A stretch of DNA of 64,000 bases from Peptococcaceae bacterium (GTDB taxonomy: Bacteria; Bacillota; Desulfitobacteriia; Desulfitobacteriales; Syntrophobotulaceae). Under the pieces are notes generated by a model. The model made no database searches. It had not been told where the DNA came from and saw only the letters and a program-made list of their open reading frames with translations. The stretch spans positions 1 through 64,000 of the forward strand of contig DUML01000070.1 of assembly GCA_012839895.1 (NCBI GenBank), written 5' to 3'. A program made the translations under genes and the position numbers. Positions 52,704 through 63,300 of this stretch are shown here, one piece after another; position 1 is the first letter of the stretch, and each line of letters opens with the position of its first letter.

Positions 52704-53367
52704 CAAAGTGATGCTCGTGGATGACCATGCTCTGTTTTTGGAAGGACTGCAATATCTGCTGGAAACTCATGGCGTTAATGTTATTGGAGCCGCTCGGAGC
52801 GGCAGAGAAGCCCTTCTCCTGGCCAGGAGCCTTAAACCGGAGATTATCTTAATGGATATCAAAATGCCTGATCTTAATGGTATTGAGACTTTAAAACTAA
52901 TCAAGGCCGAAATGCCGGAAATTAAAGTTATTATGCTTACTACCTCAGAGGAAGATGAAGACCTTCTGGCTGCCGTTAAATATGGAGCTTCAGGCTATCT
53001 CCTGAAAAACACTACCGCTGAAGCCTTGATTAATACTCTTTCGGACTTGGAGAAAGGAGAAATACCCTATTCTGACGGGCTGGCCGCCAAGATCTTAAGA
53101 GAATTTCAAACAAGCGGTGCTGAGGATAACGGAACTTCCCGCCCTTCGGCCGCAGATGCAGGGGAAAGTTTGTTGACAAGCCGGCAGAAAGAAATTCTGG
53201 AAATGGTTGCACGGGGGATTACTTATAAAGAGGCAGGGGGAAGGTTGGGTCTAACCGAAAGAACCGTAAAGTATCACATGGAAAGAATTATTGAAATATT
53301 GCAGATGGAAAACCGGGCTCAAGTCATAGCCTATGCTGCACGGATGGGGCTGATAGATAAAAACTAA
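52696..53367 (+). CDS. NarL/LuxR-family response regulator
   Basis: This is a 223-residue regulator and partner of the 7TM kinase. The receiver has VDDHALFLEGLQYLL, the phospho-acceptor aspartate in ILMDIKMPDLNG (about residue 55), and KNTTAEALI near the lysine position. The C-terminal LuxR helix-turn-helix is LTSRQKEILEMVARGITYKE with GLTERTVKYHMERIIEIL. GTG 52696 follows AAGGAGG. A leftover fragment of a second LuxR-type domain lies 130 bp downstream, so a paralogue may once have followed it. Confidence 0.94.
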   Translation: MLSKVMLVDDHALFLEGLQYLLETHGVNVIGAARSGREALLLARSLKPEIILMDIKMPDLNGIETLKLIKAEMPEIKVIMLTTSEEDEDLLAAVKYGASGYLLKNTTAEALINTLSDLEKGEIPYSDGLAAKILREFQTSGAEDNGTSRPSAADAGESLLTSRQKEILEMVARGITYKEAGGRLGLTERTVKYHMERIIEILQMENRAQVIAYAARMGLIDKN

Positions 53368-53480
53368 ATGCAATCAAAAGCAAACCAAGGATTGCATTTA
53401 CAATGTCAATTGAGGTGTCAATTGCTTGTGCCCAAAAGGAGCCGGCAGGAGTAAAAATTCCTTGTTGCCAAGGCTTTTAA

Positions 53481-53609
53481 TGTTATAATATAGACAAAAC
53501 TAAGCTTTGTATCAGCGAAAATACCGTGAAAACCCATGTCAAAAATATCCTGTCCAAATATCAGGTTTCCTCGCGCTCGGAGCTTATTAGCACTTTACTG
53601 CAGAATTAG
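53481..53609 (+). pseudogene. Remnant of a LuxR-type DNA-binding domain
   Basis: An open stretch without a start codon encodes SENTVKTHVKNILSKYQV followed by SSRSELISTLLQ and a stop at 53607. This is the recognition helix and C-terminus of a LuxR/NarL helix-turn-helix. The receiver domain and the first half of the domain are absent. The wording differs from the intact regulator just upstream, so it is not a simple tail duplication. Confidence 0.75.
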
Positions 53610-53635
53610 GTACAATCTTAAAAGGCTCCATTTTA

Positions 53636-53668
53636 GCCTCTCACTCTAACGGGTGAGGGGCTTTTTTA
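53636..53668 (+). terminator. Intrinsic terminator after the LuxR remnant
   Basis: GCCTCTCAC pairs with GTGAGGGGC (one G-U) and TTTTTT follows. It may be the original terminator of the regulator operon. Confidence 0.8.
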
Positions 53669-53763
53669 GTTGAAATCATCATTTTGGGTGAGGTCAAAAA
53701 AATTTAATTTTTTCTTACATTTAAAAAAGAGTAGGTATGTTCCGACAAAAATTAAACAAGGAG

Positions 53764-53901
53764 TTGAGAGTACTTTATTGGGAAAGGGAAAAAGTGAAAA
53801 CTTCGGAAATGAAAGATCAAACCACTTTCGCAGGCTGGGATTTTGGCAGCATCTGGGATATAGACCCCGCTAAAAATAACGGATACCCGTTCCTCAGATA
53901 A
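53764..53901 (+). pseudogene. C-terminal remnant of a clostridial surface protein (GLUG-associated type)
   Basis: This frame ends in GWDFGSIWDIDPAKNNGYP and two or three more residues before a stop at 53899. It is preceded by KTSEMKDQTTFA. From memory, K-T-xx-xMK-xxxTFxGWDF...WxIDxxxNNGYPxL is the hallmark end of large clostridial surface proteins carrying GLUG repeats. Only about 35 residues remain. The rest of the gene is gone. Confidence 0.65.
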
Positions 53902-53993
53902 TAAGGCTGTAAACATATCCCCTCTCTTTTCCAAGTAGCTAGCGTACTTCATCAGCATGGATCTTATGAAGATCACTGCCAATACAACTAAAA

Positions 53994-54034
53994 AGTCTGC
54001 CAAATGCTAAAGGAAGCATTTGGCAGACCTTTTC
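53994..54034. terminator. Strong bidirectional hairpin terminator
   Basis: A perfect stem (GTCTGCCAAATGCT with AGCATTTGGCAGAC) with a 6-nt loop carries a T run on one side (CCTTTT) and an A run on the other, so it can terminate on both strands. The sequence from here to 54384 holds no convincing gene; it contains the dyad TGTACTTTAGTACA at 54112-54125. Confidence 0.8.
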
Positions 54035-54111
54035 CCATAAAATGGTGAAATGTCAAAGTAAATGCAACCTTTCCAGAATGTCAATTGAGCTCTTAATTTT
54101 TTGGGGCGGAC

Positions 54112-54125
54112 TGTACTTTAGTACA
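54112..54125. promoter_or_regulatory. Small dyad, possible operator before the adhesin gene
   Basis: TGTACT and AGTACA form perfect half-sites separated by two bases, 260 bp upstream of the adhesin start. The binding factor is unknown. Confidence 0.3.
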
Positions 54126-54384
54126 TTGTTAATAAAAAAATGAGGCGTATAATAAGAAGATGCATTACTATGCCTTGATTTCCCTAGACAAAGGCACATT
54201 GTCAAAAAAAGGAAGTTATCAAAGTCTTGGATTAACTTAAAAGTGAAGGCCAAGAATAGCTGCCCAATAAGCTTGTTAATTCGTTGGTATCAAAAAAAGC
54301 CTTAATGGCTTGTCAGTAGTTAAAAATTTGGGGATAACCGAGGACTGGATCGAAAAGAAATCTTAAGAGGACGGGGGAATAAGG

Positions 54385-57300
54385 ATGAGTGTCTTTCTGG
54401 CATCCGGGCGGAATAATAAGGTCCAAAAGAGTATTTTAATCTTTTTCCTGATAGCAGTGGGAGCACTCTTCCTTTTATTTTTTTCTCCCGCCTCCAAAGC
54501 CTATGCTGCAATCGAAGATTCGGTTGCTGAATTGTCTTCCGGGGATTCTTCCAGTGAGGAAACATCCCAGGAGGGTGAGGGGGATTTTTATTCGGAAGGA
54601 AGCCCTTCCGGTGAAGAGGGCCAGGGTGACATTGACGGCAAGTGCCCGGACGAGGAAGGCACAGCCGATGGCTCCCAGGAGAGCACAACCGGCGGCTTCG
54701 TAGAAGGCACAATCGGAGGCGGTGATTCTGACGGCGAACCTGCCGCTGAAGAAGTGCAAGCAGAGGAAGAAGGCTCCCCTGAAAACGGCGAGGCGGGGGA
54801 AGAGGATGATGCAGCCCACGGTCTTGCAACTGACGATAATGCAGCCGAAGATAATGCAGCCGAAGATAATGCAGCCGACGAGCAGAGTGGTGCTGCCGAA
54901 GATGAAGATTCAGAGGCTGAAGGGGACTCTGATGCTGAGGTTAATTCGGAAGAAAGCGACGAAAAAGAATTAAATTCCGAGCAGGACGCTGCACAAGACG
55001 CTGAGCAAGACGCAGACCAGAAAGATAACCAAGAAGCAAACCAGGAAAACAATACAGTCAATACTTTGGTAGACCCTTATGGCACGGTGTATGACGCCAT
55101 TACCAAGCAGGCTATCGCCGAGGCCACTGTTAGCCTGGAGCAATTGCTTGACGGTGAATACGTCGCTTATGGTAACGCGGGAGATGGGCTGCCGTATGAT
55201 TGTATTGACGGTACTTATAATTTTGTTTTTGAAATCGGCGACTATCGGATTACGGCCAGTGCCGAGGGTTATCTATCCTATACCTGGAGTTTTAGCCAGA
55301 CTGATGACACCAAACATAAAATTGATTTCTATTTGGTGCCGCAGAAAAAAGATGAAAGCGGGAATTGGGTAGTAGATGGCGAGGAGAATCCCGTAGCCGA
55401 CAGTATAACTTCCGGTTGGTGCAGTTTTGATAATAAGGTTATTATTGACCGGGATATTTATTCCCCTGGCCAGGATATAGAGATCAGGGCTCCCAATGGT
55501 GAAAATGGAGAGGCGGAAGAAGAACCTTTTACAAGTATCACCGTTAACGAGGGAGTAACAATTTCCACCCGCCGGCTGGCCGAAGGGGAAACTGACCAGG
55601 CAGCAGGCATCTCAGGCGGAGATTCCGGCGATATTCTCCTGCTGGCGCCGGAAATTACTATTGGCAAAAACGCTAAAATACTGGCTCATGTTATCAACCC
55701 GGAAGGGTCGGCCTATACGGCCGGAAATATTACTCTCCGGGCCCATAAAATTGCCGATTATGATTGGGAGGATATTCTTCATTACAATAATGATATTACA
55801 AAAACCGAAATTAATATTTTAGACGGAGCCCATATTCAGGGAGGGGTAGTTACTCTTACTGCTATCTCCGATAACACTGTAATCTTCAGTGATATAGTTC
55901 CGGGTGAAGGTGGCCCCACAGAAGATGCCCTGCTGGACTGGGGAATCGAAACAGGGATAGAGTTTCTGGAGGAGTTTTCCTTAATCGGCGGAGTTGCTAT
56001 TTCTAAAGCCACTTCCTTAATAACTTTGGGAGTTGGCAGCCAAATCTTCGCCCTCTCTCTCCTGGCAGAATCCTTAGCTTATATTGATGCCAGAACGGCT
56101 CCCTTTGGGCTTGGTGCCGGAGTAGCGGTTGCCATTGGCGAATCCGAGGCCCAGATAAATATTAAAGGTAAGATCACCACCAGCGGCAACTGCACTCTCC
56201 GCTCCTTAGCCGACAATACTATTCTGGCCAACGGCAGTGCCAGTACAGCTATTGGCGGAGTGGCAGTTGGGGTTGCTGTTAGTGTTCTAAATTCCAAATC
56301 CTATGTTTTGGCGGCGGATAGTTCGGAATTCTCTGTCGGCGGCAGCTTAACCTTAGAAGCCAAAACTATTGATAGAAATTGCACTATGGGCGTTTCCGCT
56401 ACCGGTCCCGACGGGAAATTAGGGGCAGCGGTAGCTGTTTCCTATGAATATGGTGACACCCAGGCCTACTTGGACGGCAAGGCGGATGTAACCGGTAATA
56501 TTACTGTCAACGCTCTGATGGAGAAACAAAAAATTAATAGCAGTGTGGTGGGTATTCCTACGACCAGAAACGGCGTAAATGCGGCGGCAGGGGTGAATAC
56601 CAACTGTCAGAATGACATCCTGGCGGAAACTAAGTCTAAAATCCTGGGCAAGGTTAAGAGCTTTATTTGGGGGGGACTTAAGGATTTAGTCGGCAAGAAG
56701 TCTGAAGAAGCTAACGACAAGACAGGCGACCAAACCAGAGCTTTTGAAATGGCTGCGGCTGTTGCCGTTTATAGTGACACTAACTTAGTTAAAGCCAGAA
56801 TAGGCAACCCGGAAGCCGCCCAGAAAGCCGCTGTTCAATCTAAAGGTTTCATTACCGTTAACGCCAAGGCTGAGAGCCAACCTTATATGATAGCTATTGC
56901 CACTGTCAAGGAACCGGCGGATACTTCGAATCCTCCGGCCGGTGGAAGTGGGAATCCGGCGGGCGGCAGTGAAGATGCTACCGGGGTTAAATTTGCCGGC
57001 TCAGCGGCAGTGGCTATAGGGATGTTTACGAATGAGGTCGTCTCCTATGTAGGTAAGGGCTCGGCGGTTGATGCCGCAAAAGATTTAACGGTTAAAGCGG
57101 AAGCCCTTAATGAATATGATTTTGCTTACGGGCAAAATATTATCGAGATCTGGAACAAAGTCTTTACCTCAACAGATGATGGCCGGCAAACCGTTGTCAC
57201 CGATGACATTATCGAAGTGAAAGAAGGCCACAGTGCAGGCGGTGAAGCCGGTAATCTCTATAAATATATAGGAACTGATCCCTTAACTGTGGATTTGGAC

Positions 57301-60300
57301 CAGGTTGATTTCAGTAATACTGTTCTTTGGAAAGACCTCGGTTCTGCTTGGAAGTATAGGACTCTGGAATTTATCCGAGTTCTAACTACTTACCTGGACA
57401 GCAACTTTGGCTTGGCGGATAATCTCGTCAATACTTGGACCCAAAGTACAGCCAATGGGGCTAATGTCAGTCTTTGCGGGGCAGTAACTCTTATTGACCT
57501 GGACAATACAGCCCATGCTTATTTTGATAGTGATGTTAAAGTTAACCAAAATTCCGCTGCCGATTACCGTACCGGAGACCAACAGGTGGCGGTGGAGTCC
57601 GTAAGCACTAATGAGTTAATTAATTTCGGTGGTAATATCCAGTTCCCTGGGATTACAGGACCGGGTAAGACCTGGAAACCGGAAGTTCATTTCGGCGGAC
57701 CGGGTGCCGGTGGGGAGACAGCAGCCGTCGGCGGCACAGTAGTGCTTATTGATTTAAATAATATCTCCAAAGCGGAAATTAAAGACGGCGCTCTCCTCTA
57801 TGGCGACAATCTGAAAGTAACTGCCGATAATAATGTTTTTGTTGTTACAGTTTGCGCCTCAGGAGGTCAATCCGGAACTTTCGGGTTAAACGGAACATTC
57901 TCTCTCATTAATATAGATAATACAACCTTGGCCCAGATTGCTAACGGCGCGAGAATAGTGGTCGGCACTAAGGCGCTGCCGGGTAGGACTGAAAGTCTTC
58001 TCGTCCGGGCTAATGATCAGAGCTTTCTTATTAATCTGGCGGGCGGGGTGGCTGTCTCCAATAATATCGGTATTGGCGCTTCCGTGGCCATAAATAATAT
58101 TTCCAGAAATACCCAGTCAGTTGTCGGCAATTTCCTTGAGGATACAGCGTCGGATAAGCCGGACTTACCGGATTTGACTATAAATGCCTTAGGCTCGGTG
58201 GCCATTGAAGCCCTTAATGACGGTTATCTACTGTCTGTGGGCCTGGCCGCCGCTGATAGTATGGAAAAAACTCCTGATCCAGGAAATAAAAAATCCGCTC
58301 CCCAGGGTAATGGCAATTACGGGGTTGGCGTTTCAGCAGAAGTTGTTCTCAATAACCTCAATGATACAGTCCTGGCGTATATCCGTCTGGCTTCTTTACA
58401 TTCCACCAACCTGGTCATTTCTGCCCGCAATCGGACCAAAATAATCGCTGCCGGCGGGTCTGTGGCTATTGTAACTAAAGATGGAACTTCGGTAGGCTTA
58501 GCCGGTTCGTACACCCAAAACACCATTACTAACGTTACCAGAGCCCTGATAGATAAATCTGACCTTAATCTGACTGGAGACCTGACACTTGAAGCCGAGT
58601 CCAAAGAAGAGATTATTTCCGTTACAGCCAGCGGCTCAGGCTCAACCAGTACCGAAAGCGCCAGTGTTGCCGGGCAGGTAAGTGTCAACATTATCAGCAG
58701 TGTGACGGAAGCTTCCATCATTAACCAAGCGGTTATTAGCGCCGCTAATGTTACTCTCACGGCTGCCGACAATTCCAGTATTTTCGCTATTGCCGGGGCT
58801 TTGGCTTACGGCGGCCAGGCCGGCTTCGGAACCGCCGTAGCATGTAATGATATTTATACCGAACTCCCAGGGGAAAGTAATCCTAGACAAGCGAATGCAG
58901 TTAAAGCCTCAATTCAAAACTCCGATGTCACTGCCGGCGGCAAGATAGAGCTTGAGGCCCGCTCCAATAATAAGATTCTGGCCATAACGGCTGCCGTTGG
59001 AGCCAGTAAGGGAAATATGGCTCTGGCCGCGTCTTTTTCCCTTAATACAATTGAGACGAATACCCTGGCCTATATAATAGGAAAGAAAAGTACAGGGATT
59101 ATGGCAGCCGGGGCAGTTACCCTGAATGCTGTCAATAATTCATCTATCTTGGCTGTGGCCGGCGGGCTGTCTTTTGCCAAGACGGCTTCCCTTGGTTTAG
59201 CGGCTTCCTATAATGAAATTGCCAATACCCTGGCGGCTTATATCGGAGAAGGAACTGCAGCCGTACAGGAAACTATCCTTAAGGCCGGCTCCTTAAGCCT
59301 AAATGCTTTAGCTGACTCCTCCATCCTGAGTATTGCTGTGGGTGGCGGTGCAGGCGGCAAGGCAGCAATTAACGGCTCGGTCAGTATAAATACTATCAAT
59401 AACAGCGTTAGTGCTTATATCATAAATTCCAAAGTCGAGGCCCAAACGGCAGTCAGCCTAAGTGCCAAAGATCAGTCTGAAATCGGCTCTATTGCCGGCG
59501 CTGTAGGGGGCTCTAAAACAGCTGCTATCGGTGCTGCTTTGGCTGTCAATTATATTGGCGGCTTCGGAAGTTCAGGAATATCTCACAGAGTTTTGAGTTA
59601 TATTGAAAATTCCCGGGTAGTAGTAACAGACGGTACAATCCGGCTGCTGGCTCAGTCTGATGCTATTATCAAAAGTATCAGCGCCGCCGGCGGGGGCGGA
59701 GGGAAAGCCGCAGTATACGGCGCAGTCTCCCTAAACTTTATTAATACTGAGATTGCCGCTTACATTAAGGATTGCCTAAGTCCAGCCGGAATTCCTGAGA
59801 CTGAAAGAAAACTGGTTAAAGCCAGCGGTAATATTATATTAGATGCCATAGATAACTCTGCGGTCAGTGTTATTGCCGGTGATGTTGCCGGTGCCGGCAC
59901 CGGGGCGGTAGGGGCAGCTATTGCTATTATCTTTATCGGTAATGGTAGTCTTACTTCTTTTGATAAATACATTAATAATGATGAATATACTGATGCCGGC
60001 GAAGAATCTGAATCTCAAAATTTTTCTTATGACCAACCAACCTTTACCGATGACAGTAAAGTCCGAGCTTTTATTTACAACTCTCACGTGGAATCAACCA
60101 ATGGCTCCGTAAATATTACGGCTAAAGCTAATGCCGCTATTTTCAATATCAGCGCCGGAGCAGGTGTAGGCGGAAAAGCAGGGCTTCAGGGTTCAGTCTC
60201 GGTCAACTATCTGAGAACCGCGGTTTCGGCTTATATCCAAAATGCGAGGGTTGAGGCCGGAGAGGATATTATCCTAAAAGCTTTGACTGAAAAAAGGACT

Positions 60301-63300
60301 ACTATTCCCAAGAGTGCCCTGCAAGCAGAATGGGCCGAGGGAGAAGTGGGTACTTTTGACGGCGGAGGGGATGATGAAGGAGAGGCAGATTCTCTGGAAA
60401 CTCAGCCCAACAGTCCGGAAAGCCTGACAAACATTCAAGCTATTGCCGGAGCGGTTGCCGGCGGCGGAGCGGCCGGTATTGGGGCTGCAGTTGCGGTCAA
60501 CCATCTTGAAAATACTTACAGTGCTTATGTCCTTGCTTCCACTCTCAGTGCTGCCCGGGATATAACTCTAAGTGCCGATTGTTTGGCAGGGATTGAAACT
60601 GTTTCGGCAGCCGCCGCAGGTGCCGGTACTTTTGCCGCAGCAGGTTCGGTTTCCTTAAACTATGTTAAAGATACCATTCTGGCTTTTATTTCCGCCAGTA
60701 ATGTGACTGCCGGCAATGTTGACTCCGAAGGCAGTATTAAAGTGCAAGCCAGGGATATATCTTCCATTAAATCCGTATCCGGGCAAATCAATTTCTCCGG
60801 GGCCGCGGGTTTAGGGGCGGCAGCAGCTTATAATGAAATCACCAATACAGTTAAAGCTTATGTAGGAGATTCTCAGGCCGGCAAAACTGTACTTAGAGCC
60901 GGCGGAGATGTCATAATTCAAAGCCGGTCTACCGCGACTATCAGCACTATAGGTGCCGGGGGCAGTTTCGGGGCCTACTTCGGCGGTTCGGCCACAGTTG
61001 TTATCAATTTAATAACTGATCAGGTTTATGCTTACTTCATAAATGCTGATGTTACTGCTGAAGGCAATGTTTATCTGCTGGCTGAATCCTCTAATGCTAC
61101 AAACAGTTATGGCGGTTCTTTCGGCGGCGGAGCAGTCGGTTTTGGAGCGGCAGATATCGTCAATATTTTAAAGAATACCACCAAAGCGTATATTGAACAG
61201 TCCATAGTGAAGGCCCAAGGTAACGGTGCCGCTGTTGGGGTTCCTGACTGGGATGAGGATGGTAACCGCCAAACTTCAGCTCAGGAAGTAAACGGTTTAA
61301 TCGTTATTGCCTCTAACCAAGAAGCTATTACCGTCTACTCCGGCTCGGTAGGAGCAGGTTTTGGCGGTATCAGCGGCCAGGTTTCAACCAATATAATCGA
61401 AAATCGGACTGAAGCCTATATTGATTCCTCAACTATCAATACCGACGGCTCCAAAGGTCAATGGGTTATTCTCAGAGCCGTCCAAAGTACAGGTACGAGG
61501 ATCTATGCGGGAAGTCTTGCTGCCGGCGGGGCTGCCGTAGGCGGAGCTGTTGATGCCACTATTATTACCAATACCACCAGTGCGTACCTTAAGAATTCCA
61601 CAGTTTATGCTTTAAAGGGTGTGGAAGTTAAAGCTCTAACCGGCTTACACCCCCTGGGAGACTCCGGTCAACTCTCAATTATTATTGCCGGAACCTCATT
61701 GTCCGGTATGTTTTCCCTGGCCGGGGCAGTATCTGTTATTGTAACTGAAAATACCAACGAGGCTTATATCCAAAGATCGGAAATCTACTCCCTGGGTTCA
61801 ATCAAAGTATTTTCCAGCCATAATGTTAAGATGGATATTTACGGCGGCACTGTTTCCGGTTCGGGTTTTGTCGGTGCCGGCGGTACGGTTATTGTCAGTT
61901 CCTTGAAAAATATTTCCCGGGCTGAGGTGAAGGGTTCGAAGCTAAATGCCCGGGAGGCTATAGAAATTAAAGCCCGTTCCCGGGACAATATTGCGGTTAA
62001 AGTTGGGACAGCCGGTGTTGGACTCGCCGGCGGTGGTGTAGCCGGGGCAGTTTCAGTCATATTGGTAGAAACAACCACGGAAGCGTCAGTTGGAAGTGAC
62101 GAGGATAAAGACTCAGAAATCAATCAAGATTCCCGTTTTCGCCCCGGTGGAATGTATGCTCCTACTGAAAGCACGGCTGAACCTCTCGTGCCTTCAACTC
62201 AGACTGTATTAATCCAGGCCGATAACCGGACAGAAGTTGAGACCATCGGCGGGGCTTTAGGTGCAGGCTTAAGTCTAGGCTTGGGGGCAAGTATTGATTA
62301 TATAAGTATTCTCAATAGAACTGTCGCTATGGTTGGCGGCGGCACTAAGGTCTATGCCCGGGGCAATATTAACCTGGAGGCGCTGTCGGAAAAGGTAGTA
62401 GATTCTGCAGTTTACTCCATCGGAGGTGGCTTATTTGGCATTTCCGGAGCAGTTTCGATTATCTGTGTGGGCTCGCCCATTAGCAGTGAAGGTTCAGGGG
62501 AATTTGACAGCTCTTTAAGGGATCAGATCAACGGTGATATTTCTCCCAACAGCCGTTTAGAGTACAAGGATGAGAATGGAAATACCAAAAGCAGATTACC
62601 GGGTGACAGCCTGGGCTTACAAGTTGCCGAGTTAATTTCCAACGCTAAAGGGGCAGATGTAAACGGAGCTCTTGCTCCTGATCTTGATACCGCGAATAAA
62701 ATTACGGCCGCTTTTGTGGAAAACGCCGGGAGCGCCGCTTCCAGAGCTGAAATAGTGTCCGGAGAGCAAATTACGATTCATGCCCGCAACGAAAATGATC
62801 TAACTTCCAGACCTAACAATGCGGCGGCGGGTATGCTGTCTGCCGGAGGCACATTCGGTTATATAAATACCAACGAAAACACTAAAGCCTATTTTGGTGA
62901 TTATGGATATCTGAGAGCTAAAAATATAACAATCAAAGCTGAATCCTTCGATCAAGCTGATGTCCTCTGTATGTCGGCGGCAGCGGCTTTGGTCGGAGGA
63001 GTTCATGCCTACTTTGCCTTGGCGGATGTCCAACCGGTTATATCCGCTTATATCGGCAATCATACCGACGTGGTTGCTCTGACCAATATCCAGATTGATG
63101 CTGAAGTAACTCCCAATGTAGCGACCAAAGTTCAGAACGTGACTGTTACCGGTGCTGTTGATGTGGGAATGTCCAGGGCTGAAGTAACAGTCGAACCACA
63201 AGTTACAGCTTGGGTTGGGGATTATGCCAGAATAATCGCCGGTCCCCAGGCTGTAAGCGGCAATCCAAGCTTAACCCTCATCAGCCGGGGTAAACTCACT

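Noticed and set aside
53752-54003. 83-residue minus-strand ORF with a hydrophobic start
   Set aside because: Its start codon lies inside the terminator hairpin stem and its end runs antisense through the surface-protein remnant; no ribosome site is seen.
54120-54242. Short ORF near 54160 (begins MHYYALISLDKG) as a possible transposase remnant
   Set aside because: Only 26 codons, no ribosome site and no similarity I can defend.
54588-55061. Serine-rich 157-residue minus-strand ORF
   Set aside because: It is the antisense shadow of the Asp/Glu-rich stalk; GAA/GAT-type codons read backwards give Ser-rich low complexity.
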